57,862 nt of DNA, from positions 1-57,862 of the forward strand of contig DATKAO010000085.1 in NCBI GenBank assembly GCA_035498015.1. Reading direction: 5' to 3'. The DNA comes from Myxococcota bacterium (lineage in GTDB: Bacteria > Myxococcota_A > UBA9160 > SZUA-336). This document shows, in pieces, positions 42,168-50,817 of this stretch. The notes below the pieces were generated by a model that was given only the letters and a program-made list of their open reading frames with translations, did no database searches and was not told the DNA's origin. The first letter of the stretch is position 1; each line of letters opens with the position of its first letter. The translations under genes were made by a program, and so were the position numbers.

Positions 42168-42710
42168 ATGGCGAAATCCAAGAAGAAGTTCCTCACCGAC
42201 GTCCGCACCCTGCGCAAGCGCGCGCGCCAGCACATCGAGCAGGGCGCAGTCACTCAGGGCTACAAGGCCAAGCGCGAGACGGTGCTCTCGCTCTTGAACG
42301 ACGCGCTCGCGACCGAGATCGTGTGCGTGCTGCGCTACAAGCGCCACCACTTCATGGCCTCGGGCATTCACGCGCAGAGCGTCGCGGCGGAGTTCCTGCA
42401 GCACGCGAACGAGGAGCAGGCGCACGCCGACGAGATCGCGCAGCGGATCGTGCAGCTCGGCGGAGCGCCGAACCTGTCGCCCGAGGGCATGCTGACGCGC
42501 GCGCACTCCGAGTACGTCGAGGGCGAGAACCTGATCGACATGATCAAGGAGGACCTGGTCGCGGAGCGGGTCGCGATCGACAGCTACCGCGAGATGATCC
42601 AGTACCTGGGCACGAACGACCCGACCACCCGCCGCATGCTCGAGGGCATCCTGGCGGTGGAAGAGGAGCACGCCGAGGACCTGGTGACCCTGCTCGCCAA
42701 GGTCGGCTGA
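42168..42710 (+). CDS. Ferritin-like (bacterioferritin/Dps type) protein
   Basis: 180-residue four-helix diiron protein. Ligand motifs: LNDALATEIVCVLRYKRHHF near residue 45, EEQAHADEIAQRI near residue 84, KEDLVAERVAIDSYREM near residue 127 and LAVEEEHAEDL near residue 163. This is the bacterioferritin/ferritin-like pattern with E and ExxH repeats. A lysine-rich N-terminus (MAKSKKKF) could contact DNA. Probably stores or detoxifies iron and peroxide. A long structured gap precedes it. Confidence 0.88.
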   Translation: MAKSKKKFLTDVRTLRKRARQHIEQGAVTQGYKAKRETVLSLLNDALATEIVCVLRYKRHHFMASGIHAQSVAAEFLQHANEEQAHADEIAQRIVQLGGAPNLSPEGMLTRAHSEYVEGENLIDMIKEDLVAERVAIDSYREMIQYLGTNDPTTRRMLEGILAVEEEHAEDLVTLLAKVG

Positions 42711-42725
42711 CGGCGCGAGTCACTC

Positions 42726-43595
42726 GTGCGCTTCTCGTACGCCGAGGCGATGTGCGACCCGAGTCACTACGCGCCTCTGGCGCGCGCCGCGGAGGAGTGC
42801 GGCTGGGACTCCTACGTGGTGCCCGACAGCGTCTGCTACCCGGAGGTCTCCGACAGCCGCTACCCGTACACGCCCGACGGCAACCGTGAGTTCCTGGCCG
42901 ACAAGCCGTTCCTCGACCCGTTCGCGCTGATCCCCGCGCTCGGGGCGCTGACCGAGCGGCTGCGCTTCGTCACGTTCGTGGTGAAGCTGCCGATCCGCTC
43001 GCCCGTGCTGGTCGCGAAGAGCGCCTGCTCCGTCGCGGTGCTGACCGGCGGACGCTTCGGGCTCGGGGTCGGCCTCAGCCCGTGGCCCGACGACTTCGCA
43101 GTCACCGGCACCGACTGGGACACGCGCGGTCCGCGCTGCGACGAGATGATCGAGATCATCCGCGGCCTGGGCCGCGGCGGCTTCTTCGCCTACGAGGGCG
43201 CGCACTACCGGCTGCCTTCGATCCGCATCAATCCGGTGCCGGAGCAGCCGCTGCCGATCCTGGTCGGAGGACACGCCGAGCCGGCGCTGCGCCGAGCGGC
43301 GCGGCTGGGCGACGGCTGGATGCACGCCGGCGGCGAGCGCGAGGGGCTCGTGCGCGCGCTGACCCGCCTGCGCGAGCTGCGGCGCGAGCACGGCCGCGAG
43401 CGCGAGCCCTTCGAGGTGCACGCAATCGCGCTCGACGCCTACACGCCCGACGGGGTCCGCCGGCTCGAGGACCTGGGAGTCACCGACGCGATCGTCGGCT
43501 TCCGCAACTCCTACGAGCCCGACACCCAGACGCTGCAGCAGAAGCTCGACGCGCTGCGCGCCTACGCGGACCGCGTGATCGCCAAGGTGCGCTAG
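42726..43595 (+). CDS. LLM-class flavin/F420-dependent oxidoreductase
   Basis: 289-residue luciferase-like oxidoreductase. N-terminal strand MRFSYAEAMCDP, the VTFVVKLPIRSPVLVAKSA segment near residue 80, GGRFGLGVGLSPWPDDF near residue 107 and the GGHAEPALRRAARLGDGW motif near residue 180. A GTG start lies 15 bases after the ferritin-like gene. It overlaps the end of the convergent TetR gene by four bases. Together with the first LLM gene it suggests F420 or flavin chemistry in the organism. Substrate unknown. Confidence 0.9.
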   Translation: MRFSYAEAMCDPSHYAPLARAAEECGWDSYVVPDSVCYPEVSDSRYPYTPDGNREFLADKPFLDPFALIPALGALTERLRFVTFVVKLPIRSPVLVAKSACSVAVLTGGRFGLGVGLSPWPDDFAVTGTDWDTRGPRCDEMIEIIRGLGRGGFFAYEGAHYRLPSIRINPVPEQPLPILVGGHAEPALRRAARLGDGWMHAGGEREGLVRALTRLRELRREHGREREPFEVHAIALDAYTPDGVRRLEDLGVTDAIVGFRNSYEPDTQTLQQKLDALRAYADRVIAKVR

Positions 43596-44176
43596 CGGCC
43601 GAGCGCGCGCAGGTACGAGTCGACGGCCTCGGCCGGCCGCGCGCCGTTGCGCGGCCGCACCAGGAGGTGAGTCGCGGCGCCGAGGATGAGCGCCACCAGG
43701 CCCGAGCTCGACTCGGCCGGGTCCGCGTCGCGGCGGATCGCACCCGCGCTCTGCAGCGCGCGGATCGCGCCCTCCCACAGCACGCGCCACTCCGCGAGCT
43801 GCTGGCGCGCGAGCTGCACCTCTTCCGGCGGGCCCGAGGCGCGGGTCCAGAAGGCGAGGCGCACGCGCCAGTCGCGCTCGCGCGTCGCGTCGAGCGGCAG
43901 CGAGTCGCGCGCGATCGCACGCAGTGACTCGATCGTGGAGGCGCGCGCGCCCGGCTCGCGCAGCGCGTGCATCAGCGGCTCGGTCGACGCACGCAGCGCG
44001 TGCAACAGGAGCTCGTCCTTGTTGCGGAAGTAGTGGGCGATCGAGCCGGCGGAGCAGTTCGCCTCTGCCGCGACCGATTGAACGGTCACGCCTTCGAGGC
44101 CGATTCGCGCAATCACCCGAGCTGCTGCTCCGGCCAGGTCACCGCGCCTGCGCTCGCGGTCCACGACCTTCGGCAC
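43592..44176 (-). CDS. TetR-family regulator (BetI-like)
   Basis: 194 residues from a GTG at 44176. N-terminal helix-turn-helix (VIARIGLEGVTVQSVAAEAN, then SAGSIAHYFRNKDELLL) is close to the BetI/AcrR group, followed by a ligand-binding domain with SGLVALILGAATHLL near the end. A GTG two codons further upstream is adjacent to AAGGGGA; the inner GTG gives better spacing, so I prefer it. The 3' end overlaps the LLM gene, which may be its target by antisense arrangement or shared control. A palindrome lies upstream. Confidence 0.87.
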   Translation of the reverse strand: MPKVVDRERRRGDLAGAAARVIARIGLEGVTVQSVAAEANCSAGSIAHYFRNKDELLLHALRASTEPLMHALREPGARASTIESLRAIARDSLPLDATRERDWRVRLAFWTRASGPPEEVQLARQQLAEWRVLWEGAIRALQSAGAIRRDADPAESSSGLVALILGAATHLLVRPRNGARPAEAVDSYLRALGR

Positions 44177-44182
44177 GACCAC

Positions 44183-44549
44183 TCCCCTTGCGGTCAGTGT
44201 TGTGAATTGCCTACGTACGCATTCTAGTATGGACGCGGAGTCACGACTCGCTTCTGCACATCTTCTGGCGTATGTTGAACGGGCGAGTTAAATCCGAGCA
44301 TCCTTCCGATGCCCCTCCGATCCGAATCGTCCACGCCCATTCTCCCACCGTCCGGGCGCGAACGGGGGCACCTTGCACCGAAGGGGGCGAAGCATGACAG
44401 GAGCGCTCGCCGACCCGGCGCCGTCATTCCGTCGGCGCGCGGGCTCGCGTCAGCCGCGGGTCACTCCCGTGAGTGACTCCGCATCGTCGATGACAGTGAC
44501 TCGCGGGCCGGGCGGCCCGGTCACTAGAGAGTTTGGGGGTCCGTCCGAA
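44183..44549. other. Gene-poor region between TetR gene and ribbon-helix-helix gene
   Basis: About 367 bases. The left part holds the probable TetR operator. The right part could extend the ribbon-helix-helix reading frame upstream to an ATG at 44395 (after GGGGGCGA), but that N-terminal extension looks like low-complexity sequence. Three copies of the frequent GAGTCAC/GTGACTC word fall here, at about 44239, 44473 and 44495. Confidence 0.5.
44206..44223. promoter_or_regulatory. Imperfect palindrome upstream of the TetR gene
   Basis: ATTGCCTACGTACGCATT, symmetric at seven of nine positions around TACGTA, lies 29 bases upstream of the TetR start. It fits the size of a TetR-family operator. Binding not shown. 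Confidence 0.5.
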
Positions 44550-44792
44550 ATGGAACGTCGTCCAGTCCAATACTGTCTGCGCCTGCCGCAGCCGCTCTAC
44601 CGTGACGCGATGGACGTCGCGCTCGTCTTCGATCTCAGCCTGAACCAGTTCCTGGCGGCGGCGATCGAGAAGTTCGTGGCGTCGCAGATGAGGCAAGAGT
44701 CGACGCGGCGCGCGATCGAGCAGATCCGCGCGGCCCGCAGCGCCGGCCTGGTGAGTGTGCCGGCCGATCCCGCGGGCCCGAAAGCCAACTGA
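44550..44792 (+). CDS. Small ribbon-helix-helix DNA-binding-type protein
   Basis: 80 residues beginning MERRPVQYCLRLPQPLYR. The segment RPVQYCLRLP (strand) followed by DLSLNQFLAAAIEKFVASQMR (two helices) fits the ribbon-helix-helix fold used by CopG/HicB-type repressors and antitoxins. The charged C-terminus has no recognised domain. I chose ATG 44550 with GGGGGT upstream; a longer form from 44395 is possible. No toxin-like gene is adjacent. It precedes a large winged-helix regulator and may act with it. Confidence 0.65.
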   Translation: MERRPVQYCLRLPQPLYRDAMDVALVFDLSLNQFLAAAIEKFVASQMRQESTRRAIEQIRAARSAGLVSVPADPAGPKAN

Positions 44793-44937
44793 GCCGAGCT
44801 TCGCCCGCGCTGGCGGTGCACCGGCCCGCTCGCCGCTTCACAAGTTACGCCCAAATTGGGCGGCAAATGGTCGGGTAAGCTGACTCGCGCTCACGGCGGT
44901 CGCCGTGAGAAGATTCGCGTCGCCCGTGGAGGCGAAC

Positions 44938-47900
44938 ATGGACGCGTCGCGAGGCGGCATCTCGTTCGGCCCGTTCCAGCTCGACCTGACCCGCGGCGAG
45001 CTGCTGCGCAACGGCGAGCTCGTGTCACTCGCACCCAAGCCGCTGGCGCTGCTCAGCTATCTCGCGGCGAACCGCGACCGCGCCGTGCCCAAGGCCGAGC
45101 TGCGCAAGCAAGTGTGGCCGGGCGTGTTCGTGAGCGAGGCGGCGCTCGCCAGCGCCCTCAAGGACTTGCGGCGCGCGCTCGGCGACGACGGCGCGCGCCA
45201 GGGCGTGATCCGTACGCTGCGCCGCCGCGGCTATCGCTTCGTGGCCCGCCTGCGCGAGGGCGCGCAGCCCGCGGGCCCCGCGCCGGCCGCGCCGAGCGAG
45301 CCGACTCCTCGGGCGGCGCCGCGCCCGCAGCTCGTGGCGCGCGGACGCGAGCTGCGCGCGCTCCTGAGCTGGCTCGCGCAGGCCGCCCGCGGCCGCCCGC
45401 GCATCGTGCTCCTGGTCGGTGAGTCGGGGTCAGGCAAGACGCGCCTGCTCGAAGAGCTGGCGGCGCATCCCGCCTGCTCGGGCTTCGCGGTCGGCATCGG
45501 CCACGGCCAGGCCGGCGCGCCGCTGCCCTATCTCGGGCTGGCCGAGGCGCTGGGCGCGCGGCTGTTCGCGGGCGGCGACAGCGCCGAGGACCTGCTCGCC
45601 GACGACGCGGCGATCCTGCGCCCGCTGCTGCAGCTCGACGCTCCGCCGCGGCCGGCCGGGGGGCCGGGCCTGGATCACGCGGAGCGCGACCGCGCGGATC
45701 TCTTCGCCGCAGTGACCGAGCTCGTGACTCGGCTCGCGCGCCGGCGTCCGACCCTGCTCGCAGTCGAGGACCTGCACGACGCGGACCCGGCGTCGCTCGA
45801 CCTGTTCGCCGCGCTGGCGGCCGGGCTGGGCGCGGCGCGCGCGCCGGTGCCGCTCTTGCTCGTCGCCACCACGCGGCCCGCGCAACCCGGCGAGAGACTC
45901 GGCGACGTGCTCCGGCGCATCGAGCCGCTGGCCATCTGTTCGACCTTGCGCGTGACGGGCCTGGGTGTCGGCGCGACGCGCCGCCTGCTCGGGGCGCTCG
46001 GGGTCGAGCGCAGCTCGCACGCCGAGCTGCGCGCGCTCCAAGCGGCCACCGATGGGAACCCCTTGTTCATCCGCGAGCTCGCGCGCAGCGGCCGGGGTCG
46101 GATCTCGGCGACTGACTCGCGCGGCGCGGGCGACCTGCGCAGCCTGGAGGCGGCGCGCGTCGCGGCGCTGCCGGACGGCTGCCGGCGCGCGCTCGCCGCC
46201 GCGGCTTGTCTCGGCGAGCGCTTCGGACTGCTCGCGCTCTCGGCACTGTGCGGCGCCGATTCGGAGACGGTGCGCCGCGAGCTCGAGCCGGCGCTGCGCG
46301 CGGGCCTCGTGACCGGCGCGGAGCGCAGCTTCCGCTTCGACCACCCGCTGGTCCGCGAGGTCGTGCGCGACGCTACGCCGGAGCCGCTGGCCCGCGAGCT
46401 GCACCGCGGCGCGGCGGCGCTGCTCGAGGACCTGTACGCGAGCGCGCCGGGCGAGCACGCGCTCGAGATCGCCCACCACCTGCTGCGCGGGGGGAGCGAG
46501 ATCGAGCCCGGCCGGCTGCGCGCCTTTGCACGGCGCGCCGGTGACCAGGCGGCTGCGCTGTGCGCCTGGCGCGAGGCCGCCCGCTTCCACGCCGCCGCCG
46601 CGGCGGCCGCGGGAGCGCTCCCGCTCGGCGAGCGCGCCGGGCTCGAGCTGCGCGCCGGTCTCTCGGCGAATCACGACCTCGACGTGGAGTCGGCGCTCGA
46701 GCACTACGGGCGGGCCGCCGACGCGTTCGCCGAAGCCGGAGACGACGCTGGCCTGGCCTGGGCGCTGCTGGCGGCGGCGCGTGCGCGCTCCGCCTTCCCG
46801 GCCGCGGCGTCGCCGGGCGGCGTCGACGTGCGGCCGCTCGAAGACCTGGCGGCGCGCTTTGGCGAGTCACATCCCGGCCTGCGGGCGCGCATCCACGCCG
46901 CAGTCTCCGAGGCGCACTGGGTCGCCGGTGAGCTCGAGGCGGCGCTCGCCAGCGCGGAGCGCGCGGTGGCCATCGCGCGGGGGCAGGACGACGACGCCCT
47001 GAGTCACGAGACACTCATGGGCCTGGGCATGGCCCAGCTCTCGCTCCTGCGCGTGCGCGAGGCGCTCGAGAGCTGGCTGGAAGCCGCGGCGCGCGCGCGA
47101 CGCACGCGCGATCCGTGGCTCGAAGCGACGCCGGGCGGGCGCGTCGCGCTCGCGCTGCTCCTGCTGGGCCGGCTGCCCGAAGCGCGCGAGCGCGCGCGCT
47201 CGGCGATCGAGCTCGCGCGCGCCGCGCGCCACGGCGCCGAGCTGGGCCTGGCGCACGCGCAGCTCGCCGCGCTCGAAGCGGCCTCGGGCGCCTTCGCCGA
47301 GGCCGAGAGTCACGCAGCGAAGAGTCTCTCGGCGCTCGACCGTCAGGGCGTGCCGTGGGCCGGGCTGTTCGCACACAGCGCGCGCGCCGCCGCCGCGGCC
47401 GCGCGCGGCGCCTTCGCCGAGGCGAACGCCGCCCTGGACGAGCTCGTGACTCCGGGCCGCGCCTTCGAGAAGCCCGGGCCGGCCGTGCAGCTCGTGACCG
47501 CGGCCTACCGCGAGCTCGTCGCGGCGCGCCGCGACGGCGCGAGCGCCGACCCCCGGCGTGCGGCGCGCCTGGTCGGGGCGCTGCGCGGCGTCCGGCTCGA
47601 TCCCTATCAGCTCGGCGCCGTGTGCGCGCTCGCCGAGGTCAGTGACTCGCTGCGCGACCGGGCGCTGGCGGCGGTGCCCGAGGAGCTGCTGCGCGCCGCG
47701 GCGGCGGCGGGCATCGCGTTCACGCCCGGCTGGCCGTTCTCGGTCGAGCGCGCGCTCGGCTGCTGCGCGCGGCTGGCCGAGCGCTGGGACGAAGCCGGCC
47801 GCTGGCTCGACGACGCCGTGGCGCGCGCGCGCGACTCCGGCGCGCGCGTGGCGCTCGCGGAGGCATTGGTCGACCGCGCGCGCCTGTCGCTCGAGCGTGC

Positions 47901-48021
47901 CGACGCCCGGCGCGCCGCGCGCGACCTGGACGAGGCGCTGCCCCTGCTGGAGGCGCTCGCCATGCGGCCCGCGCTGCGCGACGCGCTCGCGCTCAGCCGC
48001 TCCGTGCGGCGCCCGAGCTGA
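44938..48021 (+). CDS. Winged-helix / ATPase / TPR regulator (CadC-like N-terminus)
   Basis: 1027 residues. N-terminal OmpR/CadC-type DNA-binding winged helix (about 5-105) with SLAPKPLALLSYLAANRDR and IRTLRRRGYRFV. Next an AAA-type ATPase (about 130-450) with Walker A GESGSGKTRLLEEL near residue 161 and Walker B LLAVEDLHDAD near residue 273. The rest (about 480-1020) is helical, with TPR-like repeats rich in alanine and arginine. ATG 44938 follows GGAGG by five bases. Such proteins act as signal-integrating transcription activators. No membrane helix is seen. Target genes unknown. Confidence 0.87.
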   Translation: MDASRGGISFGPFQLDLTRGELLRNGELVSLAPKPLALLSYLAANRDRAVPKAELRKQVWPGVFVSEAALASALKDLRRALGDDGARQGVIRTLRRRGYRFVARLREGAQPAGPAPAAPSEPTPRAAPRPQLVARGRELRALLSWLAQAARGRPRIVLLVGESGSGKTRLLEELAAHPACSGFAVGIGHGQAGAPLPYLGLAEALGARLFAGGDSAEDLLADDAAILRPLLQLDAPPRPAGGPGLDHAERDRADLFAAVTELVTRLARRRPTLLAVEDLHDADPASLDLFAALAAGLGAARAPVPLLLVATTRPAQPGERLGDVLRRIEPLAICSTLRVTGLGVGATRRLLGALGVERSSHAELRALQAATDGNPLFIRELARSGRGRISATDSRGAGDLRSLEAARVAALPDGCRRALAAAACLGERFGLLALSALCGADSETVRRELEPALRAGLVTGAERSFRFDHPLVREVVRDATPEPLARELHRGAAALLEDLYASAPGEHALEIAHHLLRGGSEIEPGRLRAFARRAGDQAAALCAWREAARFHAAAAAAAGALPLGERAGLELRAGLSANHDLDVESALEHYGRAADAFAEAGDDAGLAWALLAAARARSAFPAAASPGGVDVRPLEDLAARFGESHPGLRARIHAAVSEAHWVAGELEAALASAERAVAIARGQDDDALSHETLMGLGMAQLSLLRVREALESWLEAAARARRTRDPWLEATPGGRVALALLLLGRLPEARERARSAIELARAARHGAELGLAHAQLAALEAASGAFAEAESHAAKSLSALDRQGVPWAGLFAHSARAAAAAARGAFAEANAALDELVTPGRAFEKPGPAVQLVTAAYRELVAARRDGASADPRRAARLVGALRGVRLDPYQLGAVCALAEVSDSLRDRALAAVPEELLRAAAAAGIAFTPGWPFSVERALGCCARLAERWDEAGRWLDDAVARARDSGARVALAEALVDRARLSLERADARRAARDLDEALPLLEALAMRPALRDALALSRSVRRPS

Positions 48022-48033
48022 GCGCCGGCCGAG

Positions 48034-48450
48034 TCACTGCCAGCCCACCACCCGGTAGCCGCGCTCCGCGAGACACTGCTCGACGAAGTGACGGTAGGCC
48101 GGGCTCGGGTTGCGGTGCGTGCGCAGGATGCCGCGCACGAGCCCGCCCGCAGCCCCGGCGGCCGCGCCCGCCGCCGCGCCCGCGCCCGGATTGCCCAGCA
48201 CCGCGCCGCCCGCGGCGCCCGCCGCGCCGCCTGCGGCCGCGTCGGTCGCGCTCTCGCCCGCCACGTCGCCGGCGCGGTTGGAGCTCGCGCCGTATTCCTT
48301 CGCCAGCCGCGCGCAGTCGTCGAGGTCCTGGTCGACCAGTGACTCGTCGCGGGTCTGCAGCACCTCGTTCGGGTACAGGATCGGCTCGGGCGCGAGACAC
48401 CCGGCGAGGAGACCCGCGCAAGCGGCCAGCGCGCAGGCCCGCCGCCGCAC
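48034..48450 (-). CDS. Glycine-zipper lipoprotein
   Basis: 138 residues with a lipoprotein signal (LLAGC near residue 18, lipidation at the Cys). The middle carries a Gly/Ala-rich zipper (GGAAGAAGGAVLG, then GAGAAAGAAAGAAGG), typical of outer-membrane-anchored proteins of unknown function. It ends with a conserved tail HFVEQCLAERGYRVVGW. GTG start follows directly after the stop of the CMD gene, with no good ribosome binding site, so translation is probably coupled. Likely an envelope protein. Confidence 0.82.
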   Translation of the reverse strand: MRRRACALAACAGLLAGCLAPEPILYPNEVLQTRDESLVDQDLDDCARLAKEYGASSNRAGDVAGESATDAAAGGAAGAAGGAVLGNPGAGAAAGAAAGAAGGLVRGILRTHRNPSPAYRHFVEQCLAERGYRVVGWQ

Positions 48451-49023
48451 CTACTTCTTGCCCGGCGGAAAGCCCGCCAGGCCGGGATCGAGCTGCACGC
48501 CGAAGCTGTTCAGCGCCATCGACACCAGGTTGTAGTTGCCGACCGTGAACACCACGTCCATCAGCTGCTGCTCGTTCAAGTGTTTCGCCAGCGCGCTCCA
48601 GGTCGCGTCGGTCACGAACGCGTCGTTCCACAGCTCGTCGGTGGCGCGCAGGAGCGCCCGGTCGAGCTCGGACCAGCCCGGCGCGTCCGCGCCCGCACCG
48701 ATGCGCTGGATCTCCGCGTCGCTCAGCCCCTCGCGCTTGCCGATCACCACGTGCTGCGCCCACTCGTACTCCGCGCTGCACAGCCAGCCGATGCGCAGGA
48801 TCAGGATCTCGCGCTCGCGCGCCGGCAGTGAGTTCTTGCCCAGCACGTGGTTCGCGAACACCAGCCAGCGCTTGGCGAGCTTGGGGTAGTTGGCGAGCGT
48901 GCGGAAGATGTTGAGCGCCGGGAACGGCCCGGCCCCGCCGCTGACGGGTCCGAGCGATTCCTTGGCCTCGTCGCTCCACTGCTCGGGCGGGATCGCGCGC
49001 ACTCGGGGGGAATTCAGGCGCAT
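48451..49023 (-). CDS. Carboxymuconolactone decarboxylase-like protein
   Basis: 190 residues of the CMD fold. The core LPAREREILILRIGWLCSAEY then EWAQHVVIGKREGLSDAEIQR (about 65-105) matches the group in which E-x-x-x-H replaces the CxxC of AhpD. It resembles the other CMD protein in the window. ATG at 49023 follows GAGGAGAG. It is followed at once by the lipoprotein gene. Such proteins often accompany steroid and aromatic degradation genes, but no reaction can be stated. Confidence 0.87.
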   Translation of the reverse strand: MRLNSPRVRAIPPEQWSDEAKESLGPVSGGAGPFPALNIFRTLANYPKLAKRWLVFANHVLGKNSLPAREREILILRIGWLCSAEYEWAQHVVIGKREGLSDAEIQRIGAGADAPGWSELDRALLRATDELWNDAFVTDATWSALAKHLNEQQLMDVVFTVGNYNLVSMALNSFGVQLDPGLAGFPPGKK

Positions 49024-49084
49024 GTGGCTCTCCTCTACCCGATTCTACACCGCGACGGCCGCGTCGGAGGCCGAGCGAAGGCCG

Positions 49085-50152
49085 TTAGTATCTCGCGTCG
49101 AAGTCGATCTCGACCGGCTCGTCGCCTTCGAGCCGGGCCTGGCAGGCCAGGATCCAGCCTTTGGCCAGGTCCTTGGCCGTGAGCGCGTCGTGCACGCGCA
49201 TCTGGACCTTGCCGCGCCGGAGCTGCGCCATGCACGAGCCGCAGTAGCCCTCCTCGCACGAGAACGACGGCTCGAGGCCGGCGCGGCGCGCCGCGGCGAG
49301 CAGGCTCTCGCCGGGCTGGGTCGGGATCTCGTGGCGCTGCTTGTCGAGCGTGCAGCTGAAGTGAGTCACTGCGGAGCCCGCCGCGGGCGTGGCGGCGGCC
49401 TCGCCACTCGCGCGGTCGGGGTCGGTGGGCGAGACGAAGCGCTCGATGAACACGTGGCCGTCCGCGCCCACGCGGCGCTCCTCGAGCGAGCCCTCGACGA
49501 TGTCCATGAAGGGCCCGGGCCCGCAGATGTAGAAGTCGGCGTGCTCGAGACCCGCGAAGGCGTCCTTCACGTTCTGCGCGTGCATGAAGCCCCGCTCGGC
49601 GTCCAGGTGGTGGTGCACGCTGAGCCGGTCCGGGTATCTCGCCCGCCAGCGCTCCAGCTCGTCGCGGAAGATGATCGAGTCACGGTCGCGGTTGGCGTAC
49701 ACGAGCTTCACGCTGCGGCGCGTGCTCACGAGCGCAGACTTCAAGAGCGACAGGATCGGAGTGATTCCGCTCCCGCCGCCGAACATCACCAGCGGCCGCT
49801 CGGCCTCGCCGCGCCGCAGCACGAACAGGCCCTCGGGCGGCTTCACGTCGATCGTGCTGCCGTTCGCGAGCTGGTCGTTGAACCAGTTCGAGACCCGGCC
49901 GCGCTCCACCCGCTTCACCGTGACCTGGGGAAGTGAGTCGCATTCGGGCGCGCTGGAGAGCGAGTAGCAGCGGTGCAGCCGCATGCCCTGGAACGGCACC
50001 TCGAAGGTCAGGAACTGGCCGGGCACGTAGCGGAACAGCTCCGCGAGCGCGGGCGGGACCTCGAACGCGAACGAGCGGGTGTCGGGGGTCTCCTGCACGA
50101 CGGCCGCGATGCGCAGCGTGTGGAAGGCGTGCTTGGGGTCGGGGGTCGACAT
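49085..50152 (-). CDS. Ferredoxin reductase with C-terminal 2Fe-2S domain (KshB/PaaE type)
   Basis: 355 residues. FAD domain with HRCYSLSSAP near residue 60, NAD(P)H-binding GGGSGITPILSLLKSAL near residue 124 and a C-terminal YICGPGPFM near residue 207. The last 90 residues are a plant-type ferredoxin (SCEEGYCGSCMAQ, then WILACQA) with the C-x4-C-x2-C-x~30-C pattern. This is the layout of the reductase partner of 3-ketosteroid 9-alpha-hydroxylase and of PaaE. No oxygenase gene is in the window, so it may serve a distant one. The sequence before ATG 50152 has no ribosome binding site, so leaderless translation is possible. Confidence 0.92.
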   Translation of the reverse strand: MSTPDPKHAFHTLRIAAVVQETPDTRSFAFEVPPALAELFRYVPGQFLTFEVPFQGMRLHRCYSLSSAPECDSLPQVTVKRVERGRVSNWFNDQLANGSTIDVKPPEGLFVLRRGEAERPLVMFGGGSGITPILSLLKSALVSTRRSVKLVYANRDRDSIIFRDELERWRARYPDRLSVHHHLDAERGFMHAQNVKDAFAGLEHADFYICGPGPFMDIVEGSLEERRVGADGHVFIERFVSPTDPDRASGEAAATPAAGSAVTHFSCTLDKQRHEIPTQPGESLLAAARRAGLEPSFSCEEGYCGSCMAQLRRGKVQMRVHDALTAKDLAKGWILACQARLEGDEPVEIDFDARY

Positions 50153-50191
50153 GGGGAGGCGAGCCTAAACGAATGCGTCCGGGCCCGCCAT

Positions 50192-50791
50192 TCAGGCCAG
50201 GACCAGGAGCGCGGCCAGCGCCTCGAGTGAGTCGACCGACACGTCGGCGTGCTCGCGGAACGGGAAGGCGCCCTCGGGATCGACGTACACCGTGGCGGTG
50301 CCGGCGGCGCGGCCGGCCAGCAGGTCGAAGCGGTAGTCGCCGACCATCACCGCAGCCTCGGGCGCGGCGCTCCAGCGCGCGAGCAGGCGGTGGATGCCCT
50401 GCGGGTCGGGCTTGGGCGCGGCGGCCTCGCGTCCCACCACGCACTCGGCCGCGAAGAAGCGCGCCAACCCGCACGCGCGCAAGGTCTCGAGCGCGTTCGC
50501 ATGACTGTTGCGGGTCAGGATGCCGAGCGTCGCGCCCCGTCCGGAGAGTGACTCGAGCAGCCGCTCCGCGCCCGCGGCCGCCCGCGCGCCGCGCGCCAGC
50601 TCGAGCTCGAGCGCGTCGAGCTGCGCGAACAGCTGGCGGGCACGTGACTCGGGCAGCGACGCGAGCTGCTCCAGGATGGGCTTGCCCGGCTCCAGCCCCA
50701 GCTCGGCGCGGATCGCGTCGAAGTCGTGCACGGCGACGGTCAGCGTCCCGTCCATGTCGAAGATCCAGTGCCGGCGCGCCGCGAGGTCCAC
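50192..50791 (-). CDS. HAD-family hydrolase (phosphoglycolate-phosphatase-like)
   Basis: 199 residues. HAD motifs: FDMDGTL near residue 9, LGILTRNSH near residue 90, KPDP near residue 130 and VMVGDYRFDLLAG near residue 150. Fits a subfamily IA phosphatase with a small helical cap. GTG start at 50791, weak ribosome binding site. It lies 26 bases after the glycosyltransferase gene. Substrate phosphate unknown. Confidence 0.91.
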   Translation of the reverse strand: MDLAARRHWIFDMDGTLTVAVHDFDAIRAELGLEPGKPILEQLASLPESRARQLFAQLDALELELARGARAAAGAERLLESLSGRGATLGILTRNSHANALETLRACGLARFFAAECVVGREAAAPKPDPQGIHRLLARWSAAPEAAVMVGDYRFDLLAGRAAGTATVYVDPEGAFPFREHADVSVDSLEALAALLVLA

Positions 50792-50817
50792 GGCGCGGGA
50801 GACTGCCGCACTCGGCG

